From the NCBI GenBank assembly GCA_018608925.1, contig JABAYQ010000012.1, forward strand, positions 1-9,069: 9,069 bases of DNA, given 5' to 3'. The translations under genes and the position numbers were made by a program. This stretch comes from Cryomorphaceae bacterium (GTDB lineage: Bacteria; Bacteroidota; Bacteroidia; Flavobacteriales; UBA7312). Positions 1 to 7,455 of the stretch are shown here, piece by piece. Position 1 is the stretch's first letter; every line of letters starts with the position of its first letter. The notes below the pieces were generated by a model. That model saw nothing but the letters and a program-made list of their open reading frames with translations. It made no database searches and had not been told where the DNA came from.

Positions 1-27
1 TCATCAAATACTTTGGAATTTAATTGA
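1..27 (+). CDS. 3' tail of an unidentified upstream gene (partial)
   Basis: Only the last few codons of the preceding gene can be present. Two frames end here: one reads IKYFGI and stops at TAA 21-23, the other reads SSNTLEFN and stops at TGA 25-27, overlapping the TTG start of the next gene. I cannot tell which is real. From memory, parB often precedes the DUF5683-dapB-lepB cluster in flavobacteria, so a ParB C-terminus is a reasonable guess, but eight residues cannot establish it. Confidence 0.3.
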   Translation, partial: SSNTLEFN

Positions 28-533
28 AAGCAATTGTTACATATATCTTTCTTTTTGGAACTTTAACTTCTTTAGCTCAAAGTCCTTTAAAAGAAATAAA
101 ATCTCCTCACACAGCATCTATCCTATCTGCTGTTCTTCCTGGTGCCGGACAGTTTTATAATGAAAAGTATTGGAAAATCCCTATCGTTTATGGCGCCATG
201 GGAGCTGCGCTATACTTCGCTAACGACAATAATAAAAACTACATAAATTATAAAAGCGCTTTAGAAAGCAGAAATAATGGACAAATAGATCAATACAATG
301 ATATCTACTCAGACACACAACTACTAACTATTATTGACTTTTACCAAAGAAACAGAGACATTTCTTACATTCTTTTAGCGGCGGCATACGTGCTTAACAT
401 TGTTGACGCAAGTGTTGATGCCCATCTTTTTGATTTTGATATAAACGAGAATTTAAGTGTTAGGGCACAGCCTAGCATAACAAACAACTTTAACAGGCTG
501 CAACCAGTTATTTCTTTTCAAATAAATTTATAG
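24..533 (+). CDS. DUF5683 domain-containing membrane/exported protein
   Basis: This 169-residue protein of unknown function resembles the DUF5683 family common in Bacteroidota. Residues 1-19 look like a signal peptide or N-terminal membrane segment: a Lys, a hydrophobic run, then SLAQS as a possible cleavage area. The family hallmark follows: a Ser-Pro-His stretch, then SAVLPGAGQFYNEKYWKIPI (about 35-54), a Gly/Ala-rich hydrophobic segment (about 55-67), an RNRDISYILLAAAYVLNIVDA helix region (about 109-129) and the motif VDAHLFDFD (131-139). The start is TTG at 24, because TAA lies directly upstream at 21-23 and the first in-frame ATG is near codon 59, inside the conserved domain. It sits 10 nt before dapB in the same operon. 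Family membership is recognised from the motifs; the cell-envelope location is inferred and the biochemical role is unknown. Confidence 0.8.
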   Translation: MKAIVTYIFLFGTLTSLAQSPLKEIKSPHTASILSAVLPGAGQFYNEKYWKIPIVYGAMGAALYFANDNNKNYINYKSALESRNNGQIDQYNDIYSDTQLLTIIDFYQRNRDISYILLAAAYVLNIVDASVDAHLFDFDINENLSVRAQPSITNNFNRLQPVISFQINL

Positions 534-543
534 ACTTACAATA

Positions 544-1203
544 ATGAATATAGCAATTATAGGATATGGGAAAATGGGCAAAGCGGTTGAAACTATTGCT
601 CTAGAAAGAGGACATACCATAGGACTAAAAGTAATTAATGATCGTTCGGAAATAGACTATTCTGAAATAGATGTAGCCATTGATTTCAGCACTCCAAACT
701 CTGCTCCTAAACTCATTAAAGAATCTTTAGAAAATGGAGTGCCGACCGTTTCGGGAACGACAGGATGGCTAGAAAAGATGTCTGAAATAGAAAATGTATG
801 TTTAAAAAATAATACAGCATTTCTATACTCCTCAAATTTTAGCGTAGGAATGAATTTATTTTTCGAACTAAATAAGCAATTAAATAGTTTAATTTGTAAT
901 CACAAACAATACCAAGCTAGTATGACGGAAATACACCACACACACAAACTAGACGCACCAAGTGGAACCGCCTTAAGCTTAAAAGAAGATATTGAGAGTA
1001 ATTTAGAAATTGAAAGCATTAGAGAGGGAGAAATTCCCGGAACACATATAATTAATTACAATTCAAACATTGATTCAATTCAAATAAAACACGAAGCACA
1101 CAATAGAAATGGATTTGCTTTTGGAGCCGTTCTGGCAGCAGAATGGATAACAAATAAAAAGGGTGTATTTGAAATGAGTGATGTATTAAATTTAAAAAAA
1201 TGA
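544..1203 (+). CDS. dapB: 4-hydroxy-tetrahydrodipicolinate reductase
   Basis: DapB is a cytoplasmic enzyme that reduces 4-hydroxy-tetrahydrodipicolinate with NAD(P)H, a step towards meso-diaminopimelate and lysine. The 219-residue product has an N-terminal Rossmann fold with the nucleotide-binding motif GYGKMGK (7-13), an IDFSTP strand-loop (46-51) and GTTGW (71-75). The substrate domain has NFSVGMN (98-104) and the catalytic signature EIHHTHKLDAPSGTA (129-143), where His131/His132 and Lys135 match the general acid and substrate-binding positions of the family. The C-terminal EAHNRNGFAFGAVLAAEW segment (184-201) closes the fold. It is shorter than the E. coli enzyme (about 270 residues), in keeping with the compact form I associate with Bacteroidota. 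The stop overlaps the lepB start as ATGA, suggesting translational coupling. Diaminopimelate feeds peptidoglycan, which fits a cell-envelope operon. All key motifs are intact. Confidence 0.96.
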   Translation: MNIAIIGYGKMGKAVETIALERGHTIGLKVINDRSEIDYSEIDVAIDFSTPNSAPKLIKESLENGVPTVSGTTGWLEKMSEIENVCLKNNTAFLYSSNFSVGMNLFFELNKQLNSLICNHKQYQASMTEIHHTHKLDAPSGTALSLKEDIESNLEIESIREGEIPGTHIINYNSNIDSIQIKHEAHNRNGFAFGAVLAAEWITNKKGVFEMSDVLNLKK

Positions 1204-2471
1204 AAAAATTAAAAGAACTTTTAGGAGAATCATTTAAAGTCGTAGCCTTTATCTTTTTCACTATACTATGGTCAACATTTGTTTACCTAATAGAAGGCGA
1301 ATGGCTATACTTTATTCCGCTAATAGTTGGAGATATCCTGTTTTGGGAAACTCTAAACTGGAAGTTTTGGAAGAGAAGAAAAAAAGAAAAGAAAGTTAAA
1401 AGTGGTCCAAGAAGCTGGTTTGACGCGGTTCTCTTTGCAGTAATTGCCGCAACAATTCTTAGAACTTTTCTTATTGAAGCATACACAATTCCAACTTCAT
1501 CAATGGAGAAATCTCTTTTAATTGGAGACTTTTTATTTGTTAGCAAAGTAAGCTACGGACCAAGAGTTCCTAATACGCCATTAGCATTTCCTTTAGTTCA
1601 CCACACCCTTCCAGGAACAAAAAACACCCCTGCTTTTTCAGATGCTATTCAACTAGATTATCATAGAATGAAAGGCTTTGGACAAATAGAAAGAAACGAT
1701 TGTGTAGTATTTAACTACCCTGCCGATGACTTCGAACACCCAGAAAGACCAGTAGATAAAAAAGAAAATTATATCAAAAGATGTGTTGGAATTCCGGGAG
1801 ACATCCTTGAAATTAAAAACACCGATCTTTATGTCAACGGAAAACCTCAAGAGATAACTGAAAAAATGAAAAATCAGTTTAGATACTTTGTAAAAACTAA
1901 TGGAAATAGTTTTAGTCAAAAAACGCTTTCTAAATATGACATCTATGAAGGAAAAACACTTGCCAACCAAGGAGAATACGAACTTATATTGAGCGATGAA
2001 AATCAAAAATCTTTTTCAAAATTTACCTACATAGAAAAAGTAGAGAAAGTAATAGAACAAGCAGGAATTAAAAGAGACAAACAAATATTCCCTAAATCGG
2101 ATGCTTATAATTGGAATGTTGACAATTTCGGACCACTAACTGTACCAGCAAAAGGAACCTCCGTAGAACTGAATTTTGATAACATTTTTATCTATAAAAG
2201 AATTATTGAAGTATATGAAAAAAACTCATTAGAAATAAAAGAAGATGGCATATACATTAATGGTGAAATTGCAAATTCGTACACCTTTAACATGAATTAT
2301 TATTGGATGATGGGTGACAACAGACACAACTCCTTAGACTCAAGATACTGGGGATTTGTACCTGAAGACCATGTTGTTGGTAAAGCTTTGTTTATTTGGA
2401 TGAGCTGGGATAAAAACGCAAAAGGAATTAATAAAATTCGTTGGAACAGACTATTTAATGCAATCCACTAA
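1200..2471 (+). CDS. lepB: signal peptidase I, Bacteroidota long type
   Basis: Signal peptidase I is a Ser/Lys protease of the inner membrane that removes signal peptides from exported proteins. The 423-residue product starts with hydrophobic segments (about 13-30 and 36-50), a very basic stretch (57-67) and another membrane segment (about 73-92). The catalytic boxes follow in order. Box B is IPTSSMEKSL with nucleophile Ser101 before Met102. Box C is around KVSYGPR (116-122). Box D is ENYIKRCVGIPGD (189-201) with general base Lys193. Box E is GDNRHNSLDSRYWG (372-385). About 170 residues of poorly conserved sequence separate boxes D and E, an insertion I associate with Bacteroidota LepB; as I recall, homologues there are often longer overall. 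It overlaps dapB by 4 nt and the next gene by 14 nt. Box assignments are read directly; the membrane topology is inferred. Confidence 0.96.
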   Translation: MKKLKELLGESFKVVAFIFFTILWSTFVYLIEGEWLYFIPLIVGDILFWETLNWKFWKRRKKEKKVKSGPRSWFDAVLFAVIAATILRTFLIEAYTIPTSSMEKSLLIGDFLFVSKVSYGPRVPNTPLAFPLVHHTLPGTKNTPAFSDAIQLDYHRMKGFGQIERNDCVVFNYPADDFEHPERPVDKKENYIKRCVGIPGDILEIKNTDLYVNGKPQEITEKMKNQFRYFVKTNGNSFSQKTLSKYDIYEGKTLANQGEYELILSDENQKSFSKFTYIEKVEKVIEQAGIKRDKQIFPKSDAYNWNVDNFGPLTVPAKGTSVELNFDNIFIYKRIIEVYEKNSLEIKEDGIYINGEIANSYTFNMNYYWMMGDNRHNSLDSRYWGFVPEDHVVGKALFIWMSWDKNAKGINKIRWNRLFNAIH

Positions 2472-3072
2472 CCTAATTCCTACAGCATACTTTGGTCCTA
2501 TAAAACACCAATCTATCATCGCTCAATCGGACTGTATTATTGAAAAAAATGAATTTTTCATAAAACAAAGTTTAAGAACAAGGTGCGATATAAATGGGGC
2601 TAATGGAATCATTACTTTAAAAGTTCCTCGTTACAGGAAAAATAGTAGTAAAACACCCATTAAGGATATCAAAATTAATTATGATCACCCTTGGCAAAAA
2701 GAACATTGGAAAAGTATTAAGAGCGCATACCAAAGTTCTCCTTTTTTCGAATACTATTGTGATGAATTGATTCCGTTTTTTGAAACTAAATATTCATTTT
2801 TAATTGATTTGAATATGGAAACTCAAGAGAAGTTGATAGAAATAATTGGTCTTGAAAACAGATTAAGCACTAGCGATGATTTCAAGCCATACAGCGATAA
2901 TGATTGGAGAAAGTCTTCTTTCATCAGTTCCAATAATATTACAAAATACGAGCAGGTTTTTAGCTCCAACAATAAATTTGTTCCAGATTTAAGTATCTTA
3001 GATTTGCTTTTTAATTTAGGACCCGAGACCGATCAATTCTTAAAAAATACTGACATAAGCATCAAATTATGA
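2458..3072 (+). CDS. WbqC-like family protein
   Basis: The 204-residue product resembles the WbqC-like family, named after a gene in O-antigen clusters and widespread in Bacteroidota. Visible family features are the N-terminal TAYFGPIKH (9-17), a central basic stretch with RTRCDINGANGIITLKVP (about 41-58), the segment HPWQKEHWKSIKSAYQSSPF (about 77-96) with its typical His/Trp/Lys pattern, and a following YYCDELIPFFE. There is no signal peptide or membrane segment, so it is probably cytoplasmic. The biochemical function is not firmly known; a role in polysaccharide or glycolipid synthesis is suggested only by family context. The ATG at 2458 lies inside the end of lepB (14-nt overlap) and the stop overlaps the next ATG as ATGA, so translation is probably coupled on both sides. 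Confidence 0.85.
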   Translation: MQSTNLIPTAYFGPIKHQSIIAQSDCIIEKNEFFIKQSLRTRCDINGANGIITLKVPRYRKNSSKTPIKDIKINYDHPWQKEHWKSIKSAYQSSPFFEYYCDELIPFFETKYSFLIDLNMETQEKLIEIIGLENRLSTSDDFKPYSDNDWRKSSFISSNNITKYEQVFSSNNKFVPDLSILDLLFNLGPETDQFLKNTDISIKL

Positions 3073-4697
3073 ATTTAGAATTCAACAAAAACGAAGACCA
3101 AATGAAGCTATTGATATCAGAAATGAATCAAAAGCTTCAAAAGATATATTTAGGTGGTGGAAAAGAAAAAATAGCTAAACAACACCAAAAAGGAAAACTA
3201 AGCGCTAGAGAAAGAATTGATTTTTTAATTGATAAAAATTCTGACTTTCTTGAAATTGGGGCATTTGTTGGAGATGGGATGTATAAAGAACATGGAGGCT
3301 GCCCCTCTGGAGGAGTTATTGTCGGAATTGGATATGTTCAAAAAAAGCAAGTAGTAATCGTTGCAAATGATGCAACAGTTAAAGCTGGAGCTTGGTTTCC
3401 AATAACTGCTAAGAAGAATCTTAGAGCACAAGAAATTGCCATGGAGAATAAGCTTCCTATCATTTACTTAGTAGATAGTGCAGGAGTCTATCTTCCACTT
3501 CAGGATGAGATTTTTCCTGACAAAGAACACTTTGGTAGAATTTTTAGAAATAATGCAATCATGTCTTCCATGGGGATTATACAAATATCCGCTGTAATGG
3601 GGTCTTGTGTAGCTGGTGGCGCTTATTTACCAATCATGAGTGATGAAGCGCTTATTGTCGACAAGACAGGCACCATTTTTCTGGCAGGAAGCTATCTTGT
3701 TAAAGCTGCTATTGGTGAAAATATAGATAACGAAACTTTAGGTGGAGCGACTTCTCAATGTGAAATCTCTGGAGTTACTGACTATAAATCTAAGGACGAT
3801 AAAGATTGCCTAGAAAAGATTAGAAAAATTGTTGGTAAAATTGGAGCCTTTGATAAAGCAGGATTTAATAGAATAGAACCCTTACCACCAAAATTGGATC
3901 AAAAAGAATTACTTGGTATACTTTCCGTAAAAAACGACAAACCATACGACACTAGAGAAGTTATCAAAAGAATAGTAGATGACTCTGATTTAGACGAATA
4001 TAAAGAAGATTATGGAAAATCTATTATCTGCGGATATGCTAGAATTGAAGGATGGGCTGTAGGAATAGTAGCTAACCAAAGAAAATTGGTTAAAAACAAA
4101 AAAGGGGAAATGCAGTTTGGCGGAGTCATTTACTCGGACTCAGCCGATAAAGCTAGTAGATTTATTGCTGTTTGCAATCAGAAAAAAATACCTTTAGTAT
4201 TCTTGCAAGACGTAACAGGCTTTATGGTTGGTTCACGATCGGAACATGGTGGCATTATAAAAGATGGGGCAAAAATGGTAAATACTATGAGTAACTCTGT
4301 TGTTCCTAAATTTACTATTATAATGGGTAATTCGTACGGAGCAGGAAATTATGCTATGTGCGGCAAAGCATTTGACCCTAGGATTATTGTAGCATGGCCA
4401 ACAGCTAGAATAGCGGTAATGGGCGGAGAACAAGCCTCAAAGGTTTTAGCTCAAATTGAAGCTTCTAGATCAAAAAATTCTACCCAAAAAATTGATCAAG
4501 AAAAAAACGATAAATTATTAAAGAAAATAAGTCAGAAATACGACGAGCAAACCTCACCTTATTATGCAGCATCAAGACTTTGGATTGATGCTATCATAGA
4601 CCCACAAGAAACAAGAAAGGTTATTTCTATGGGTATTGAGGCTGCTAACCATGCACCAATTGAAAAAAAATATAATCCAGGAGTTCTACAAGCTTAA
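3069..4697 (+). CDS. acyl-CoA carboxylase carboxyltransferase (beta) subunit, methylcrotonyl-CoA carboxylase-like
   Basis: The 542-residue product is a biotin-dependent carboxyltransferase subunit with two crotonase-like halves. It moves carboxyl from carboxybiotin to an acyl-CoA. The N-half has KGKLSARERID (41-51), VDSAGVYLP (135-143), FPDKEHFGRIF (149-159) and the oxyanion loop GSCVAGGAY (178-186). The C-half has FLQDVTGFMVGSRSEHGGI (378-396), the second oxyanion loop GNSYGAGNYAM (420-430) and VMGGEQA (450-456). It ends with YYAASRLWIDAIIDPQETR (498-516), the usual C-terminal signature. FPD..HFGRIF and TGFMVG..SEHGGIIKDGAKM resemble methylcrotonyl-CoA carboxylase beta more than propionyl-CoA carboxylase beta, which would suggest leucine or branched-chain degradation. 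Substrate cannot be fixed from motifs alone. The biotin carboxylase/biotin carrier partner is not in this window. It is the last gene of the block, coupled to the WbqC-like gene by a 4-nt overlap. Confidence 0.92.
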   Translation: MNLEFNKNEDQMKLLISEMNQKLQKIYLGGGKEKIAKQHQKGKLSARERIDFLIDKNSDFLEIGAFVGDGMYKEHGGCPSGGVIVGIGYVQKKQVVIVANDATVKAGAWFPITAKKNLRAQEIAMENKLPIIYLVDSAGVYLPLQDEIFPDKEHFGRIFRNNAIMSSMGIIQISAVMGSCVAGGAYLPIMSDEALIVDKTGTIFLAGSYLVKAAIGENIDNETLGGATSQCEISGVTDYKSKDDKDCLEKIRKIVGKIGAFDKAGFNRIEPLPPKLDQKELLGILSVKNDKPYDTREVIKRIVDDSDLDEYKEDYGKSIICGYARIEGWAVGIVANQRKLVKNKKGEMQFGGVIYSDSADKASRFIAVCNQKKIPLVFLQDVTGFMVGSRSEHGGIIKDGAKMVNTMSNSVVPKFTIIMGNSYGAGNYAMCGKAFDPRIIVAWPTARIAVMGGEQASKVLAQIEASRSKNSTQKIDQEKNDKLLKKISQKYDEQTSPYYAASRLWIDAIIDPQETRKVISMGIEAANHAPIEKKYNPGVLQA

Positions 4698-4722
4698 AGC
4701 TTTTAAGTAGTTAGCTTTTATT

Positions 4723-4730
4723 TATATTTG
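4723..4730 (+). promoter_or_regulatory. Bacteroidota-type -7 promoter element for the thrS operon
   Basis: TATATTTG matches the Bacteroidota -7 consensus TAnnTTTG exactly and lies 20 nt before the thrS ATG, in the only 53-nt gap of the + strand block. Transcription would begin around 4735-4740, leaving a leader of roughly 10-15 nt. No clear -33 TTG element is visible at the expected spacing. There is no room for a T-box or an E. coli-type thrS operator in so short a leader. Confidence 0.6.
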
Positions 4731-4750
4731 TCATCTAGAACAACATCAGA

Positions 4751-6694
4751 ATGATCAACATAACACTTCCAGACGGAACGATTAAAGAAGTAGAAAAAGG
4801 AACATCTGCAATGGATGTAGCCAAAGAAATAAGCGAAGGCCTAGCCAGAAATGTTTTAGCCTGTGAGGTCAATGGAGAAGTTTGGGATGCAAACAGACCA
4901 TTAAACACAGACTGCTCTTTAACCCTTCTAACTTGGCAAAACGCTAAAGGAAAAGAAACCATGTGGCATTCTTCAGCTCACCTAATGGCAGAAGCTTTAG
5001 AAGCAATTTATCCGAACATAAAGCTAGCTATCGGTCCTGCTATCGAAAATGGTTTCTATTACGATATTGATCTAGGAGAAGAGACTATTTCATCATCTGA
5101 TTTTCCTAAAATAGAAAAGATGATGCTAGAGCTAGCGCGTCAAAAAAACGAATTTATTCGTAAAGAAATTTCTAAAAAAGAAGCTCAAAAATATTTTGAA
5201 GAAAAAAACGACGAATATAAATTAGAATTAATTGAAGGGCTTGAAGACGGAAACATTACCTTTTACTCACAAGGTCAATTTACAGACTTATGTAGAGGCC
5301 CACATATACCAAACACTTCATTTATAAAAGCAGCAAAACTTCTAAATATTGCAGGAGCATATTGGCGAGGAGATGAAAACAACAAACAATTAACTCGTAT
5401 TTACGGAATAACATTCCCTAAACAAAAAGAGTTAACCGAATATTTAGAGTTATTAGAACAAGCTAAACTAAGAGATCACAGAAAACTAGGTAAGGAATTA
5501 GAGTTGTTTGCTTTTTCTCAAAAAGTTGGACAAGGTTTACCTCTGTGGTTACCAAAAGGAGCTGCATTGAGAGAACGACTAGAAAACTTTCTTAAAGTAG
5601 CACAAAAGAAAGCAGGATACGAACAAGTTATTACGCCACATATAGGTTCAAAAGAATTATACGTTTGTTCGGGTCACTATCAGAAATATGGAGCAGATTC
5701 GTTTCAGCCAATACAAACACCTGCTGAAGGAGAAGAGTTTTTACTCAAACCAATGAATTGTCCCCATCACTGTGAAATTTATAAAACAAAACCAAGATCA
5801 TATAAAGATTTACCAATCCGATTTGCTGAATTCGGAACAGTATACCGATATGAGCAATCCGGCGAATTACACGGATTGTCGAGAGTTAGAGCTTTTACTC
5901 AAGATGATGCCCATATATTTTGTACTCAAGACCAAGTAAAAGAAGAATTTATAAAAGTAATAGACCTTGTACTATACATTTTCAAAACACTAAGCTTTGA
6001 AGATTTCACTGCTCAAATATCTTTAAGAGATAAAAATAAACCAGAAAAGTATATAGGAACAGATGAAAATTGGGATAAAGCTGAAAATGCCATTTTAGAA
6101 GCAACAAAAGAAAAAGACATCAAAACTATAATTGAGTACGGTGAAGCCGCGTTTTACGGACCAAAACTTGATTTCATGGTTAAAGACGCTCTAGGAAGAA
6201 GCTGGCAACTTGGAACAATTCAAGTCGACTACAATTTACCAGATCGTTTTGAACTAGAATATACCGGATCTGACAACAAACAACACAGACCAGTAATGAT
6301 TCATAGAGCTCCTTTTGGTTCTATGGAAAGATTTATATCGGTATTATTAGAACATTGCGCTGGTAACTTCCCTCTGTGGCTGACTCCAGATCAAGTAATA
6401 ATACTGCCAATTAGCGAAAAATTTCATGATTACGCCCAAAAGGTTTTAAATATCCTAAATAATTACGATATTCGCGGGCTTATTGACGAGAGGGCTGAAA
6501 AAGCTGGTCGCAAGATTAGAGACGCCGAAGTTAGTAAGACACCGTACATTATAATTGTAGGAGAAAGGGAGGAAAACGAAGAAAGCATTACAATTAGAAA
6601 GCACGGTGGACAAGATTTAGGAAGTATGAAAGTGAATGATTTCGTAAAGATAATAAACACTGAAATTAATAATTTAATAGGTTTTAATAATTAA
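4751..6694 (+). CDS. thrS: threonyl-tRNA synthetase
   Basis: ThrRS charges tRNA-Thr in the cytoplasm and edits mischarged seryl-tRNA. The 647-residue product has the full bacterial architecture. A TGS domain (about 1-61) begins INITLPDG. The editing domain carries HSSAH (His73, His77) and DLCRGPH (Cys181, His185), matching the four E. coli editing residues. The class II core follows, with motif 2 around [19 protein letters not shown] (357-375) and motif 3 around [11 protein letters not shown] (518-528). The zinc ligands Cys337 (MNCPHH), His388 (DDAHIF) and His518 (MIHRAPFG) are all present. The anticodon-binding domain runs from about 545 to the end, with [13 protein letters not shown] (581-593). 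The ATG at 4751 gives a complete TGS domain. It leads the thrS-infC-rpmI-rplT operon, and its stop lies 11 nt before the proposed infC start. No key residue is missing. Confidence 0.98.
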   Translation: MINITLPDGTIKEVEKGTSAMDVAKEISEGLARNVLACEVNGEVWDANRPLNTDCSLTLLTWQNAKGKETMWHSSAHLMAEALEAIYPNIKLAIGPAIENGFYYDIDLGEETISSSDFPKIEKMMLELARQKNEFIRKEISKKEAQKYFEEKNDEYKLELIEGLEDGNITFYSQGQFTDLCRGPHIPNTSFIKAAKLLNIAGAYWRGDENNKQLTRIYGITFPKQKELTEYLELLEQAKLRDHRKLGKELELFAFSQKVGQGLPLWLPKGAALRERLENFLKVAQKKAGYEQVITPHIGSKELYVCSGHYQKYGADSFQPIQTPAEGEEFLLKPMNCPHHCEIYKTKPRSYKDLPIRFAEFGTVYRYEQSGELHGLSRVRAFTQDDAHIFCTQDQVKEEFIKVIDLVLYIFKTLSFEDFTAQISLRDKNKPEKYIGTDENWDKAENAILEATKEKDIKTIIEYGEAAFYGPKLDFMVKDALGRSWQLGTIQVDYNLPDRFELEYTGSDNKQHRPVMIHRAPFGSMERFISVLLEHCAGNFPLWLTPDQVIILPISEKFHDYAQKVLNILNNYDIRGLIDERAEKAGRKIRDAEVSKTPYIIIVGEREENEESITIRKHGGQDLGSMKVNDFVKIINTEINNLIGFNN

Positions 6695-6705
6695 TATATA
6701 AGCTT

Positions 6706-7160
6706 ATCGCAATAAGAAGAAGAAAAAGTAACCATGCAAGAAGAGGGCCTAAAGAACCTGAACATCGCATTAATAAACTAATTACAGCTTTAGAGGTTAG
6801 GTTAGTTGGATCAGAGACAGAACAAGGCGTATATCCCCTTGCTAAGGCTCTAGCTATGGCTAAAAGCAAGGAATTAGATCTTGTGGAAATTTCTCCTAAG
6901 GCTGCTCCTCCTGTTTGTAAAATTATTGATTATAAGAAATTTCTGTACGATCAAAAGATGCTACTAAGTTTTTAGAAGAAGGATCAAAAGTAAAAGCTTT
7001 TGTCTTTTTTAGAGGAAGAAGTATTGTTTTTAAAGATTCTGGGGAAATTTTATTATTAAAATTTGCTCAAGCACTCGAAAGTGTTGGTATAGTAGAACAA
7101 ATGCCAAAACTAGAGGGTAAAAGAATGACTATGTTTATAGCGCCAAAAAAGAAAAAGTAA
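6706..7160 (+). pseudogene. infC: translation initiation factor IF-3, disrupted by an internal deletion and frameshift
   Basis: IF3 keeps 30S subunits free and checks start-codon choice. The first part (frame from ATC 6706) reads [10 protein letters not shown] onward, then [36 protein letters not shown] and KKFLYDQK, ending at codon 84. That is a complete IF3 N-domain. The frame then runs to MLLSF and TAG 6973-6975. The rest continues in another frame from 6957 to TAA 7158-7160: [36 protein letters not shown], then VEQMPKLEGKRMTMFIAPKKKK. Compared with remembered flavobacterial and E. coli IF3, about 33-36 residues are missing between them: the Lys-rich linker and the first part of the C-domain (the VKEIRFGPxTDEHDYEFKxKH region). 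The frames imply a loss of 3n+1 nt, about 100-110. The start is non-AUG: TAA at 6688-6690 closes the frame upstream and the first in-frame ATG is about 50 codons inside. ATA at 6694 or 6712 are alternatives to ATC. Gene identity is certain; true mutation versus sequence or assembly error is open. Confidence 0.88.
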
Positions 7161-7182
7161 AATCAACTAAACTGCATACATC

Positions 7183-7380
7183 ATGCCAAAAATGAAAACC
7201 AAATCAAGTGCAAAAAAACGTTTTAAACTAACGGGCACTGGTAAAATTAAAAGAAAGCACGCCTTTAAAAGTCACATTTTGACAAAAAAAGAGACTAAAC
7301 AAAAGCGTAACTTAACTAAAACTGGACTAGTACATGAGTCGGATGTTAAAAACATCAAGCAACAATTGTGCCTCAGATAA
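7183..7380 (+). CDS. rpmI: 50S ribosomal protein L35
   Basis: L35 is a small basic protein of the large ribosomal subunit. The 65-residue product begins [20 protein letters not shown], the family signature. It continues with [16 protein letters not shown] (about 21-36), then a basic tail and a [10 protein letters not shown] end. Length matches the family (about 64-66). It lies 22 nt after the infC stop and upstream of rplT, the standard infC-rpmI-rplT order. The ATG at 7183 gives exactly the expected N-terminus. The middle segment (about 37-55) is the least conserved part, as is usual. No defect is visible, so the infC damage does not extend into this gene. Confidence 0.97.
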   Translation: MPKMKTKSSAKKRFKLTGTGKIKRKHAFKSHILTKKETKQKRNLTKTGLVHESDVKNIKQQLCLR

Positions 7381-7400
7381 CAAATTATTATCATTAACCA

Positions 7401-7439
7401 GGTCACGAGCTTTAAGACCTTATTAAGGCGCTTTTGACC
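7401..7439 (+). promoter_or_regulatory. imperfect hairpin in the rpmI-rplT gap, candidate L20 regulatory element
   Basis: The 75-nt gap between rpmI and rplT can fold into a single imperfect stem. GGTCA (7401-7405) pairs with TGACC (7435-7439). GAGC (7407-7410) pairs with GCTT (one G-U pair), and TTTAA (7411-7415) pairs with TTAAG (7423-7427, one U-G pair). This leaves a 7-nt loop, a small internal mismatch and a 2-nt bulge. An alternative short stem AGGTC/GACCT competes for the same 5' arm. The 3' end is 16 nt before the rplT ATG and no T-run follows, so it is not a terminator. L20 represses its own operon through RNA sites in E. coli and Bacillus; that this hairpin does so here is inference. 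Confidence 0.45.
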
Positions 7440-7455
7440 AAAAACTAATTAAATT

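Noticed and set aside
4693..4720. Inverted repeat around TTAAAGCTTTTAA after the carboxyltransferase gene, as a terminator
   Set aside because: The palindrome is imperfect, all A/T apart from one GC pair, and has no adequate loop or T-run at the right place.
4698..4750. T-box or operator mimic controlling thrS
   Set aside because: Only 53 nt are available and the promoter element uses part of them. No specifier loop or T-box sequence is visible.
4735..4962. Open frame on the minus strand opposite the start of thrS
   Set aside because: It is antisense to a certain gene, has no family resemblance, and would cover the thrS promoter region; treated as a shadow.
6684..6869. Open frame on the minus strand opposite the infC N-domain
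   Set aside because: The + strand encodes an unmistakable IF3 N-domain there, and the antisense product has low-complexity Leu/Ala composition and no recognisable motif.
6949..6990. 9-nt direct repeat GATCAAAAG at 6949-6957 and 6982-6990 flanking the infC junction, as a cause of deletion by slippage
   Set aside because: Both copies are still present, whereas recombination between them would leave one. They also lie in different reading frames, so this is probably chance in AT-rich DNA, though it could have confused an assembler.
6940..7000. Programmed frameshifting as an explanation of the infC break
   Set aside because: A change of frame alone cannot restore the roughly 35 missing residues of the linker and early C-domain, and no typical slippery-site-plus-structure layout is evident.
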